Source: Endotrypanum monterogeii (Eukaryota; Euglenozoa; Kinetoplastea; Trypanosomatida; Trypanosomatidae). Taken from it: a stretch of DNA of 64,000 nucleotides. The translations under genes and the position numbers were made by a program. The notes beneath the pieces were generated by a model, which saw nothing but the letters and a program-made list of their open reading frames with translations, had not been told where the DNA came from and did no database searches. Location: the NCBI GenBank assembly GCA_000333855.2, contig CM007320.1:2097828-2161827 (forward strand), given 5' to 3'. Every line of letters starts with the position of its first letter. Within the stretch, counting starts at the first letter, position 1. Below, piece by piece: positions 21,285 to 33,617 of the stretch.

Positions 21285-23981
21285 TCAAAAAAAAAGCCTC
21301 ACACCCTCTAGGGAGTATGGGTTGTGGTGGAACCTCGCCCCACACGGCAAAGCGCCGGTGCACGTGGCATTCGAGCTTGCCGGATCACCAGGCAGCAATG
21401 AGTACGAGACGGGCGACCCACACGACGTATTTCCTGAGGCGGAGACATCATTGCCGCTGAGAGAAAGAGCGCCGCTTTTTCTTCTGGACGTCGGCGTCCA
21501 TCCTGACGGGGGTAATAAATTGCTGATTGTATTCGCTGATGATACAGATGGAAGCGAGTCGCTCGCCTTGCTGCGATCCTCGTATTGCTTTCGGATCTCT
21601 CTCTGTGTCTGAGCAGCGCGGCGCCACGACCTGGATGCGTCCGTGCACAGCGTCGTCGACTCCAAGGTGTTCCTCGAAGAGCTCGTTTGCGTAGCGTAGA
21701 TACCACAGCTGCTACCCGGTCCAGTGCCGCTAATGTCAAAAAAAACCGCCCCTGTCGTGACTGAGAGTCGTGCCGAAGGCTGCGAAACTAGAGTCGAACA
21801 CATACTCGCGGGAACATTGCTACCGGAGACGGCGCGGTGCTCAGTCTTGAGTGACAGTGGAGCGATGCTTGTGGATGACCAGGGGTGAAGACGAGTACAT
21901 ACACTTGTGGTACCACGCGGTTTGTGAAGTGAGGAGGGCGATAAATCGCTCGCGCTACGCAGTCCTTGGGGTGCTGTTGTGCGTGCGGGCACCGCTACGG
22001 AGGAACCTGGCAGGGAGTCGCCCACTTCAGTGTTTCTGAAGACTTGCGTTGACCCCATCGCATCGCTGAATAGACACTCGCTTTCGCCCGTGTAATGACA
22101 GCAGGTGCCGTCGGCGAGTATCTCAAAAGGGTCACACGCGGGAGCAGTTGTGGCGACGGCGTTGCCAGCGTCAAACGAGAGAATGTCGCGGTTCCAGAGA
22201 GCGTCGCTCCGGTGACAGACCGCATTGTGAGCGGCGGCGACCGCCTCAGGGCAACTGTTGTAGCTCGACCTCGAGACAGCCGGCACGCCACCGTAAGCGG
22301 CAGTGGCGCTCGCTTCGAAGGAGGGGGAGACAGATCGGCGATGCGAGTGTGCAGGAAAAGATGTTGTCGCTGAAGAGGGGTAGGGGCTCATCCGGCCCTC
22401 CTCAGCAAACCGACTCAGTGCCGACTGACGATACATCCCTGGGGAACCCCCCATAATGCTCCAGCCCGGTGAAGTCGCGGACATCGACATGCCACCACTC
22501 GATGAAGTTATCTGTATTGGCTGCGGAGCTCCTTGGTGACTACTCGGGGAGGCACCGCGTGTCTCCAGCGACGCACACGCTGCTGAGCCATCGGAGAGGG
22601 GTATCAGGTAAGACGAAGAAAAGGGCTCAAAGCCACGGGCCTCGCACATGCTCTGTGGAGATGGAGAGACCCGCTGCGGCAGGTACTGCTGTTGGTGGAG
22701 CACTGAATTCAGGTCGATCGGGAAGCTCGCAGAACCAGAGGATACGGACGACGTGCGCACAACAGGGTAACCACAGCTTCCACCTTGGAATGGGGCCATA
22801 CTATTGGACTCTGCACTCTTTGTGAACCGCCGGCGCTGACCACTCTCTGCGAGCTTAATCATGATGGGGATGCCATTGCACGACGCAAAGGGCTTCGTGT
22901 GGTGCACCTCCCGCGCCGCCCGCTCCGCCGCGCCCTCCTCAGTGTAAATCACAAACGCAATCAGTCGCACCATCGCCTCGTCTCGCACCGGTGACGTGTC
23001 CTTGTGCAGTGTCACCTGGCGCACAGCACCGTACTGCCCAAATAAGCCCTCCAAATCCTCAGGCGTGCAATCCAGAGGAACATTTCGCACAAACAGCTTC
23101 ATGATCTTCTTGCGCGCCTCACCGGCGGGGACACTGTCGTGCTGCTTGCGCGCCCACTGGACTACGATTGGTTTCGATACGTGTACACACACGGGGTTTT
23201 CTTTGTCGCTGAGCACTTCTAGTGCGCGGCACGCATCCATGTGGTTCGCGTAGCGCACAAAGCCGGTGCCCAGGCCGACACCTGTGTGAATGTCGCGCAT
23301 CACAACGCAGCTGACCACATCGCCGAAGGGGTCGAATAAGTAGTGCAAGGCAGTCTCTGTCATGTCGGGGCCGATGTTGTGGAGGATCAGATTCGTGCTG
23401 CTGTTCTCCGTCGGTGTGATCGCCGCTGTGGCAAGTGACCTAGTCATTGGCGCGGAGTTCTCGCACGCAAACACATTCGTGTTGCTTGGAGTAAGGGAGG
23501 GTGAAGACGTCCTCAAGGGCTCCTCAAGTACTGTACATCGCGATGTGGCAGGTCCCATGTCTTTTCTCCCTCCAGACCCACCGCCGGACGTTCTTGTTAC
23601 CACTACCTGCTCATCCGTATTCATCCCCGAGAGCATCGGCACTGCGTCACAGGCTACCATAGCGCCGACAACGGAGGGGTTGTTCGGGGAACAACCATTG
23701 ACGAAGCCACTACGACCCCGCTGCTGCTGATGGCACGTACTTTGGCAAGAAAACGCTTCTTTGTCGATTAATACTGTTGAGGATTGGTGCACTGCACTGG
23801 ATAAAGCAGAAAATCCTTCGCGTGATTCGACAACATCCATCGAAGTTTGCAGAGACGGAAGCGACCGCGTCGGCAGAGGGCTCGCCTGCAAGGGTAACTC
23901 GATCCATTGCATGGGGTGAGTCGGCATGATCCGAGACGCACTTGACAATGGCGCATCCGGGTGCGACAACTTGGTGTCCAT
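21285..23981 (-). CDS. Double-RRM RNA-binding protein, paralogue with HNPY tail
   Basis: The frame is open to 24119, but that first codon is TTG. The first ATG is at 23981, just downstream of a strong splice acceptor at 24038-24039, giving 898 residues. A Ser/Thr-rich N-terminus of about 195 residues precedes RRM1 (about 196-278; RNP2 NLILHNI, RNP1 LGTGFVRY) and RRM2 (about 294-380; RNP2 KLFVRNV, RNP1-like LIAFVIY). The remaining 500 residues are Ser/Pro-rich and probably disordered. They end in FHHNPY (884-889), an MKT1-docking-type motif shared with the paralogue at 10568-12577. RRM1 has diverged from that paralogue while RRM2 is nearly identical even at silent sites, which points to gene conversion. 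A role in mRNA stability or translation is inferred. Confidence 0.9.
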   Translation of the reverse strand: MDTKLSHPDAPLSSASRIMPTHPMQWIELPLQASPLPTRSLPSLQTSMDVVESREGFSALSSAVHQSSTVLIDKEAFSCQSTCHQQQRGRSGFVNGCSPNNPSVVGAMVACDAVPMLSGMNTDEQVVVTRTSGGGSGGRKDMGPATSRCTVLEEPLRTSSPSLTPSNTNVFACENSAPMTRSLATAAITPTENSSTNLILHNIGPDMTETALHYLFDPFGDVVSCVVMRDIHTGVGLGTGFVRYANHMDACRALEVLSDKENPVCVHVSKPIVVQWARKQHDSVPAGEARKKIMKLFVRNVPLDCTPEDLEGLFGQYGAVRQVTLHKDTSPVRDEAMVRLIAFVIYTEEGAAERAAREVHHTKPFASCNGIPIMIKLAESGQRRRFTKSAESNSMAPFQGGSCGYPVVRTSSVSSGSASFPIDLNSVLHQQQYLPQRVSPSPQSMCEARGFEPFSSSYLIPLSDGSAACASLETRGASPSSHQGAPQPIQITSSSGGMSMSATSPGWSIMGGSPGMYRQSALSRFAEEGRMSPYPSSATTSFPAHSHRRSVSPSFEASATAAYGGVPAVSRSSYNSCPEAVAAAHNAVCHRSDALWNRDILSFDAGNAVATTAPACDPFEILADGTCCHYTGESECLFSDAMGSTQVFRNTEVGDSLPGSSVAVPARTTAPQGLRSASDLSPSSLHKPRGTTSVCTRLHPWSSTSIAPLSLKTEHRAVSGSNVPASMCSTLVSQPSARLSVTTGAVFFDISGTGPGSSCGIYATQTSSSRNTLESTTLCTDASRSWRRAAQTQREIRKQYEDRSKASDSLPSVSSANTISNLLPPSGWTPTSRRKSGALSLSGNDVSASGNTSCGSPVSYSLLPGDPASSNATCTGALPCGARFHHNPYSLEGVRLFF

Positions 23982-24037
23982 CAGCACAACGGAGCCCGTC
24001 AAAACTGAGCTGCTGCTGCCTTTTGCCAACGAATAAC

Positions 24038-24039
24038 CT
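24038..24039 (-). promoter_or_regulatory. Trans-splice acceptor AG with polypyrimidine tract
   Basis: The minus sense reads a long pyrimidine tract (complement of about 24042-24066, TTCC/TCCC-rich) ending CACCCAG. This lies inside the open frame but upstream of its first ATG, and supports initiation at 23981 with a 5' UTR of 56 nt. A weaker alternative is near 24285-24286. Confidence 0.6.
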
Positions 24040-25500
24040 GGGTGAGAGGGAGGAAAGGAAGCGAGATATTCGGAGGGATTCACAGGGAAAAAAAAAGGAA
24101 CCAAGTCGGAAGAAGGCAACTCCTATGGAGGCTAGCCAGCGCAACAGGAAGACAAGCGAGGACAGGGGCAGACGGACGGGGTTAAAATCGAAAGATTGCA
24201 AACCACACTGGTTCGATACCGTTGGATAAGAACAACGGAGTGATATCCTGATGAAGTAGATGAGGCGAGACGGCCCTCCCTGTACTTTATCAAGAGAGGA
24301 AAAAAAATCAATATAAAAAAAATATGTATGTATACAAGATGGGTCCAAAAAGCAATCAAAGGTGGAAACGCAATTTTTTTAAAAAGAGAAACAGAGAAAG
24401 AAAACGTCGCTTCCTTTCCTGGAGATGAAATATTTATAAAAGCACTACCACTTCTCTGTGTACGTGTGCGCGTATGAGAGAGGGTCAGCAAAAAAAAAAA
24501 AGGAGGAGGGTGTTATCGGTATCGCTCCGCAGCAAACGGATCCTCCCGTCGGTTTATGTTGGCTTTTCTTCCGATGCGACGTTCCTGTGCTGCTCCCTTA
24601 TCCGGAAAATATAAGTAAAAATATAAAAATATATATTTAAAAATATGTAAATATATATGTTTATATGTGCGTGCGTGTAGAACACAGCTGGTCCTCGTCT
24701 CTTTTCGTTCTCTACAAATATGAAGAATTAGTGGGAGGAAAGGAGGCAAAACGGGTTTCAAAAAAAAAAAATATATATATATATTTTTTTTTTTAAGCAA
24801 CACCGAATCGCAACAACAAACAGAGAGGTGGAGTGGGAAGGAGGGGTCTAACAAGGAGCAGTCCAGCACTCCTAGCGAACGCGAACGATATGTGCACACG
24901 AGGATGAGCAGATAACGACGGACTAAAAAAATCAGAAACGTGAAGAAAAAAAAAACGCGAAAGAAACACGTCCACAGAAACAGATAAATAGATGGAAGAT
25001 TTTTTTTTTTTTTTGAAGGGGGTGGAGAGCGGTCTGTGCGACACTAAAGTTGGTGAGATAATCGAGACAGCAGAACCACAGATTTCAAAGACTGGCGTGA
25101 GTACTAGAAAAAAAAAAAAGTGAGGAGGTACGGGAGAAGGGGGAACCGTAGGCAAGAGCGGAAGAAGCTTTAAAAATAAAATAATAATAAAAATAATAGC
25201 AAAACGATAAGCAAATGGGTAAAAGCACACGAAGGCGCACGTACCACGAAAAAAAAAAAACACCAAGGTCCGCAACAAGAGAAAAAAAAATTGAAACAAG
25301 ACAGGAGACACCTCGTTCTCTTCTTGGAGGTTTTTTAGACAAAACAAATGGGAAACAGATGAACAAAAGAAACGGAAAATGAGTGATAGAATGGGAAACG
25401 AAATGATAAAAGTGGTACAGATGTGCCAACCACGAAATAATGGCGCGAGAAGAAGCGAGAAAGAGCAACGTGAGAGCGAATATGTATATAAAGCATATTC

Positions 25501-25543
<43 letters not shown>

Positions 25544-25612
25544 TAGTAGTAGTAGTAGTGTAGTAGAAAGTACGTACGACGGAACGACAACCGTAACGGG
25601 GAAGGGAAGTGG

Positions 25613-25732
25613 NNNNNNNNNNNNNNNNNNNNNNNNNNNNNNNNNNNNNNNNNNNNNNNNNNNNNNNNNNNNNNNNNNNNNNNNNNNNNNNNNNNNNNNN
25701 NNNNNNNNNNNNNNNNNNNNNNNNNNNNNNNN
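25613..25732. other. Assembly gap (120 N)
   Basis: A run of 120 N. Both edges carry a matching tract: TCTATATA...TAGAGAGAG at 25500-25543 and again at 25733-25776, both in the same orientation. The gap therefore sits between two direct copies of one TA/GA microsatellite, and the local length is unreliable. Confidence 0.98.
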
Positions 25733-25734
25733 TC

Positions 25735-25777
<43 letters not shown>

Positions 25778-26652
25778 GTAATGATAGTGTGTGAGAAAAA
25801 TACAAGAAGAAATTTGTGAATGGGAAAAAAAAAAAGCACAACTACTCAAAATGCAAAAAAAAAAAAAACAATAAGAAATGAGGAACAGATAAAAATATAC
25901 TTTTACTAATCAATAAAAAATATAAGCGCACATGCGAGCACACACCTCAAACGCACACATGCACGTGTATAGAAAAACAGCTACGTCTCTGCGCACACAT
26001 GCACAAATCGGAGGGGGGGGTCGATGAAATAAATCAAATAAAGACAATAAATAATAATAGAGCCCAAGCAACCCACAAGAAAAAAAGGAAGAAAGGGAAA
26101 AATGTGCTTACATAAATTTGTCAATGTAAAGCAGCCAGAAACACGCGAACAAAAGAACCGCGAAAGGAAAAAAAAAGCGCGTGTTGAAAACCGACTCACG
26201 GTTGCGCTCTCTCTCTGATGTAGGCCAGCTGTACTCAGGGATAGCGATGTGTAGAGGTGAGAATGAAAGGGATAGAGGCAAGGGAACCGGAAAAAGGAAT
26301 GACACTCGTGTACGAAGAAAGTGAGGTGGAACCCACCAATGAAAACTCGAGCACTACAACAGAAATGAGAAGCGGGAGCACCCGTGCATATAATAAAAAT
26401 AACAACAAAACAGAAAACCCTTTAGGTATATGAGAAGAGCGCACACACACGTAGAGGAATCGGAAGATGAGAGGGGGGAAAAGAAAAGATGTGAAAGCGA
26501 TGATCCGCTGAACCGCTCACTGACTTGCACGGTGAGCGAAAAAAAAAAAAGGAGGAATGAGAAGAAATCGAAAAAAAACAAGTGAGCGTGCAGGGGTGAG
26601 AACAGAAGCTGCCACTTTTTTGTTTATCTTTCCGCACCCACCGGTGTTCAAC

Positions 26653-26654
<2 letters not shown>

Positions 26655-26689
<35 letters not shown>
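26655..26689. repeat. (TG)n microsatellite
   Basis: An uninterrupted 35-base TG tract in the large spacer. Confidence 0.95.
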
Positions 26690-26691
<2 letters not shown>

Positions 26692-27087
26692 CGAGAATGG
26701 TAAGCAGCTGGAATGTAAACCCAAAAACACCCGCTTTGCAAGCGCTGAAAATCGCCTTTCCTTTGGTTGGAGGAAAGTAGGGACAGCGAAACGCGGAAAG
26801 CAGAGGCAAGAAGAAAGCGCACCTAGTGATCACGTGTGGTGATGAAAGGACCAAAGAAGAGGAGGGGCAATGTTTACGTTTGTGTTGAAGTGTAGGAGTG
26901 TGAAATACAAGAATGTTCGCCCCTTCCTTTTATCCCTCAGAACGAAAAAAAAAAAAGACAGGCATTATGAAAGAAAGTAGAGTGCAGGGAAAGAAAATCA
27001 ACCACCTCCAAAGTCTCGCATAGGCTCCCACCTTCGTCTCGGCCCGTCTCAAATATAGATCTGTGTGTGTGTGAAGGGGGAGACAGG

Positions 27088-27123
27088 GGGAAGGGAAGGG
27101 AAGGGAAGGGAAGGGAAAGGAGG
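27088..27123. repeat. GGGAA tandem array (G-quadruplex-capable)
   Basis: Several GGGAA units in tandem on the plus strand, CCCUU in the leftward transcript. Confidence 0.85.
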
Positions 27124-28142
27124 AGGGGGCGCAGCCGTCGTGCTTTGACTGGAGCTTAACTATCACCAAAGACCCAGTACATCAGGACCCAACAGTATAT
27201 GAAAAGCGTATATTTTTTTTTTCTGAGAACGCGCTGCTCGCAGTCGCGAATAAGACGCCCCTCCACCCTTTCGGTTCATAGACCACAGTATCGCTGCGTG
27301 TGCAACTCACCCGCCCATCTCAACCCCGTCCCTGCCCAGGACGTTCATTACTCCTCCACACAGTCAAGCAGCGCTATTCGAGGAGCGACTCGGAAGATTT
27401 TTTTCTTTTTTTTGTACAGCAATTGTCTTCACATCACAGAACGTAAGTGTATCGATGAGATCCGTATTTGGGGGGGGGGGGATATTATGGTGTAGCTGGA
27501 CCCGTGAAAGAGAAAAGCAGGAGGAGGTACGTTGCTCATGTGAATAATGAAGCTGCAGCTTCAGCAAGGAGTAGGGGGGAGAGTTATGAACGACCTCCGT
27601 GTGAGCAAACAAAAGACTCAAAGATGAAGTTCTTTTAACGCATTGGTATAGAAGCGTTCTTTGTAAAAAAGCGTGCAGATAATAGGAATCCACGTTGTCA
27701 TCGGGTTCACACATACACGCACTGCGTACGAGACCCATTCTGTGCGTGCGTACCTGCACCTCTGTCACGGGTGATCCTCTACCCTCCTTCTCACAGGCTC
27801 AGATCTCGAATAAAAAACGACAGTCATAGATGATGCGCTTGTGCGCAGGGCAGTGTTAGAGAAGAGTAGCTAGGAGATTCATATCCCGTGTAACATAAGT
27901 GCACACGGTGAAGGGGGAGTGGAGAAGGTTGATTAGAGGAAAGCCGTTCATATCATTGGACTTGTGTGTCTGTGTGTGTCTGTGTGTGTGTGTGTTTGGC
28001 GCAGCATGTGGGTGGGTCGCTGTGTCGGTTCGCTCAACAGCGTAAGGAAGAGACAGGAAGTGAGAGAATAGGGTTGAGCAGGCGTAAGAGACAAAAATGA
28101 CACATAAATAGAAGTACACACGTACACACACACACACACACG

Positions 28143-28174
<32 letters not shown>

Positions 28175-28398
28175 TCTAAGTTCCAATCGTAATGTTTTCT
28201 TATTTCTCCCCTCTCTCCCTCGTCCTGCGTGACGATGTGTTCACGAATAGCCATACGAGTGCGCCTCGCCGCATTACTTTTGAGACTAACAAAACACAGT
28301 AGAACGTTTTTTTTTTCTTCGTGTTACCTTGTGTCGTCTTTTCATTGGGCTCATCTTCATCTTCTGGTTGTCTTCCCTTCCCTCCTCCCGCACATACG

Positions 28399-28444
<46 letters not shown>

Positions 28445-29119
28445 CACACTGCAAGTAATCCATTTGCTTTTTTTTTTACCTATGCCAGCGGTGGGCATGC
28501 ATGCAATGGTGCAAGAACGGATACCGACACGGAGATCCTGCATAAGCTCGTGGAGTTGTTTCACAGATGAGCAAGAAGAAAAATACGTGGTGCATGCGAG
28601 GCAACCCCCGGCAACAACGGCAGAGGGGGAAAAAAAGAGAAAGCCCACCCAAAAATACACGCAGAGTAATAAAAAAAAAAAAAAGATAGCGATTTTTGTT
28701 CGGAAAAAACACACCGACAGACACACACAGCGGCCGGTGAAGGAGGGGGAGGGTAAAAAATACCCCCCCTCCCTCCCAAAGGACATCAGCGCAGGAAGCA
28801 AAACAAAATTTGAAAAGATATAGTAATAAAGGGGGAGACGGAAAATAACCAAAGAAGGGAAGGGGGATTGCAGTGTAAGCACCAGACAAAGCAAAAGCAG
28901 CGGTCACACACACACACACACACAAACACATGAACATGCGAATATACATATACGAAAACAATCGCCAAATATATAGAAAACACAAACAAAAGACAACTAG
29001 AAGTCAGAAACAAAAAAAAGAGAGAGATGAAGCACAACAAAATAATTAGCTTGAATATCGAGAAAAAAAATCACCAAGACTGAGCACGTGACGTTGAAAC
29101 CGCCTCCCCGGCGAAGAAC

Positions 29120-29166
<47 letters not shown>

Positions 29167-29795
29167 ATCAGAGGATCTACGAGGCCTGTAAAAAAAAAAA
29201 AGACTAGCGAGAAGATGCCTGGGTGAACCCGAGAGCTTACGGCAGTGATCACTCCCGTAATTGCTACATAATCTACAGGGGAAAAAAACATATATATATA
29301 TATATATATATATTATTTATTTATGTATATTCAGTAAGCAACACAGCTCCTTTATATGGGAAAGTGAAGCGACTATGTGAAACAAATCAACGGTTGAGAA
29401 AGTGGTCAGGAAAGATATGAGAGATGGAAGAGAGGGAGCGAAACAAACATGAACAAAAACGAAAGCACAGAGAGGGAAAAAAAACAACGAAAACCCCCCA
29501 CAGATACTTTCAAAAAGAGGGAAAAAAGGGAGAGTCACCGAGAATCTAGGAAATTGAGAACTAAAAATATGGTATCAAGGTAACTTTATATGGAGCACCA
29601 CAGACAGACACACACGCACACACGCGCACGACAGGCCCGCATCGGTCGAAAACGCTGGCAATGTAGTTTTGTCTGTTTGTATTCCTTCGTCCGTTTCATA
29701 TTTTCGGTGTCTCCGTGTGTGCTTTCTTCGCTTATTTTAAGCTCGTGTTACATGCTCTACTAATGTATGCTCACCAGCATTCCGACAATAACAAA

Positions 29796-29830
<35 letters not shown>

Positions 29831-32800
29831 CAAATAAATACGCACAGAAGAGACGAAGAGACCACGTCCGCTAGCATCTCAGCAAGTCGGAAAGAAGCAT
29901 ATTTGCATTTGAAGTACTCTCTCTTTCCGGTTTGAACAGGTATCCGCAAGAGTGCTTAATTATTACCGGGTGTCTGTATGGACACGCACAGTGTAAAGGG
30001 ACGAATGGAATACATGTGTGTATCTGTGTATGTAACCCTCTGGGGAAGAACCCTTCTTGCATCAAATATGTTTGTTGCTGCCACCCCCCCCCTGTCACCC
30101 TCTCCCCTCCCCTCGCCTGCATAGTCACGTGGCGAAGACCGCTTTCCTTTCAGATTCCCTGAAGGGGAGGGGAGGGGGGGGGACTTTTGTTGTTGATTGG
30201 TGCTCTTCTGTCCTCGAGATTATTTTTTTTTTTCACCGAGCTGCAGAAGCGTCTTCGACGCAATGGAGAAGAAACCTAGATGAAGCATACACATGCACAC
30301 ATGTATACACTGTTTGGAGGGAGGAAGGGGGAGGGGGGGGAAGGGTTTACGCTCTACTAGACTGCACCTCCACTGATTCAAAAACGTACATGTATATACA
30401 TATATATATATATATATATATACATATGTATATCCCACTGTGCTCCCATGCTGGGAAACAACTATGTACAGAGAGTGCAGAAAATTTTTCTCCCCATTTC
30501 TGTGTTAAAATGTGTAGAGGAGAAACATGAAAAGCAAACGAAATCTGGGGGTGATCTCCCTCCTCAATAACATCCGCGCAGAAAAATAAAAGAAAAGAGG
30601 GATGAAATCTGAAAAGAAGAAGCAACAGCATTCATATATTTTTTTTGTTGATGTTTAAATGGAAAAAAAAAGATGATGTTAATATGCTGAATAGAGGCAC
30701 GAGAACAAAATATATGTAAATGTATATATGTATATATATATATATATATACATATACAGAATATACAAAGGAGGGTATCAAGAAATGGGGAGGGGACACA
30801 ATCACGGCCACCAGATGCGTAAACGAGAAAAGCGAACAAAGAAATAAAAAAACGGCCACTAATAAACTAAGATAAAAATACAAATACCACAAGCGCACAT
30901 GAGCTGAACCACGAGCGGAGAAAAAAGATACAAAAAAAAATTGACTTGATTTCTGTGCAAACAGTGTAGCATTTGAAGGGAACGGTGTAACATCGAGGCG
31001 CAGATGCATGACGAGACGAGAAAGGTGAAGTGAGGTATTCGGGGTCATCGCCGAAAAGGCAATCCACCATAGATCGTGAGCACCCACCCAACCACCCACC
31101 CACAAGAAAAAAAAAAACACATACACACAACGGAATAAAAGACACGAAGAGATGGGGGGAAATCGAAATCGCTTTATAAAACACGGGACAAAGTAAAAGC
31201 AGCTGAATGCAGCAGCCCCTTTAATAAGGCACGTGTGTCTGTGTGTGGGTGGGTAGGTGAGTGGGGGGGGGGGGGTCTCTGCAAGTTGTGGCGGGTGTAC
31301 ACTTCATGCTCGCGAGAAGTATGGTCTACGTGCAGATGGAAAAAAGGGGGGGAACACGAACACGAAAAAAAAAAAAAGGAACACGCACACAGAGATCACA
31401 CACAAATGATACTGACATCCCCGCATTAAAAAATGTAGGGCAACAACTACACATCAGGTGAACAATACAAGAATGTGAAGAGGTGGCGAAACGATGACAA
31501 AAGTAACAAAAAAAAAAGACACGCCAGAGATCACGTCAACATCCGTTGCGTAAACCCCTGAGCCCTTTGTTTCCTTGTCGTCTTACTTCAATCCCTCTTT
31601 TTTTTTTAATGAATTTGTTAGGGAATAAGATTGAGTGGAGGTGCAGAAACGGATACACCCGCCTTTGAAGGGGTTGCGGGGGGGAGAATAAGAGAACAAA
31701 AGAAGAATGACGAAGAAAACAGCGAAGTAAAAATAATCGTCACATTCGCTGCAAATAAAAAACTGAGAGGGCAAACAATTAGGAGAACGTGAAGAGAGAA
31801 CAGAAAGCCAAAGGAGAAGAAGCAGGGAGAGATGAAAGAATTTTGATCTCGGAGGGGGGGCGGCCTTTCCTATGCTCAAATAAACCCACACTTTCATTTA
31901 ACGGGTGAGTGGTGCTCATCCCTTTCCTCTCACACATACGCATAAAATATATACTCCAGGGGAATAGAGAGAAAAAGAGAAACGCATGTAAAAACTGTTT
32001 CCACCGCGACAACAGAGGCATCGTGAAGACGGCCACCACAACAAACACTCAAAATATGTCCAGGGAAAAGCGGAAAAGAGATTCGAGAAAGAAAATCACA
32101 CAAAGACAGTTTTAAATACCAAGTATGCGCTGTGAGGCACAGCGAAGAAAGTCAAAAAAAAAAAAGTGAGATATTCCAATACTTTCTCTTCTGTTGTTTT
32201 TCCTTTTTCCTCATTTCCTATACCATCTAAAAAAATCAAATCTGTAATGACAAATTTTTTTTTTTCTTAAAGGGTAACCAAAGAGGGAAAGAGAGGTATT
32301 GGCTGAGACATGAGACCCAGAGCTTCGAAGGTGAGTCAATCAGTACAGCCAAAGAGGGAAGGCGGAGCGAATGGAGTTGAGAATCCAAAATAAGAAGACA
32401 TCTAGCACAATGTTTTTTTTTTTCCATCATGATGAAAAGACTGCTGTCTTCGCAAAAGTCAGAAAATAAAACCGGGAGGGGAGGGGAGAGGCCATCTCCT
32501 GGGTGAGAAGGGACAGGAGGAGGACTCTGCATTGCGACAGATGAGATACCAGTTGGACCTGTTCTCCTCTACCTCTGTGGTGTCTTGTCGCGTTTCCCTA
32601 TTAGTACTGAGTCTGTGATGTTTGACTCCTTCACATGTGCCTCCCCCCCCCCAACCTTTTTTTTGTTCCTGTTCCCTCCCTCTTGCGGCGTTTCCCCCTC
32701 TGTCATTGGAGGTGCGATCCATTGATGGTTGGGAACGTGGCGCGCCGATCAGTGAAATCCCTCACTTGTGTGTCTGTGTGTCACTTGGTGAGAGAGGAAG

Positions 32801-33584
32801 ATAACGTTCCTCCGCTTCGACTTATTCTTCACCGATCGACACCCGCTGATCTGCCAAGCGCTCCCCACCCTCGTCGACTGTGACATCGCCAACTGATCAT
32901 TTCCATTTAATGCCTTTTTTTTTTATCCAAAAAAAAAAAAACATGGATCTATTTTTTGTCTCTCTCGTCCCCGCGTACACCCTCTGCGAAATACCTATTG
33001 ACTGCCCCCGCCCCCTTTTTTCTCTCTGCTACCCCCGCATCGCTGTTTTTATTTTGTTTCTCCGCAGTGTATGCTCAAATTGTTGCCATACACACGCGGA
33101 TGCGTTTCTGTGGACGGGAAGGGGAAAAGAGGAGGGAGACGTAGCAGAAGGAAAAAGTGAAGGAGTGTTGAACAGTGGTCAGCGAAAGAAAGAATATGAT
33201 GGAAAACACCGCCAGCGTAATCAATCATGCTTCGCTTTCTGAAAAAAAAAAAATTACGTTAAGCCGAGATCCCGCGGGCGTACGGGCAAAAACGCATAGA
33301 ATCTGACAGGTACAGAAAAAAAAAAAACTGAAAGGGGGCCAGAAGCCTCTACGAGAAGCTTAATAGGAAATGGGAAAAACAACAAGAGAGTCACTCTGAT
33401 ACTGGAAAGGAGATGGTGAAGCAAAATATAAAAGCGATACTAGGACTTAATAATAGTAACAATAAAAAGGGGAAGGAGAGAGAGAGAGAGAAAGAGAAGA
33501 GAAGAGAAGAGAAGAGAGATGGCAAAGAGCCCACGATTAAGAGAGAGAGAGAGAGAGAAAAGGGAGGAAGGGAGGAGGTGAGGG

Positions 33585-33617
<33 letters not shown>

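Noticed and set aside
24210..24220. GGTTCGATACC, resembling a tRNA B box
   Set aside because: No A box or foldable cloverleaf is found upstream on the plus strand; a single B-box-like string is expected by chance.
24793..25849. Long minus-strand frames across the N run
   Set aside because: They are open only because the N run contains no stops; the rest is microsatellite-derived Ser-Leu and Ile-Tyr repeats.
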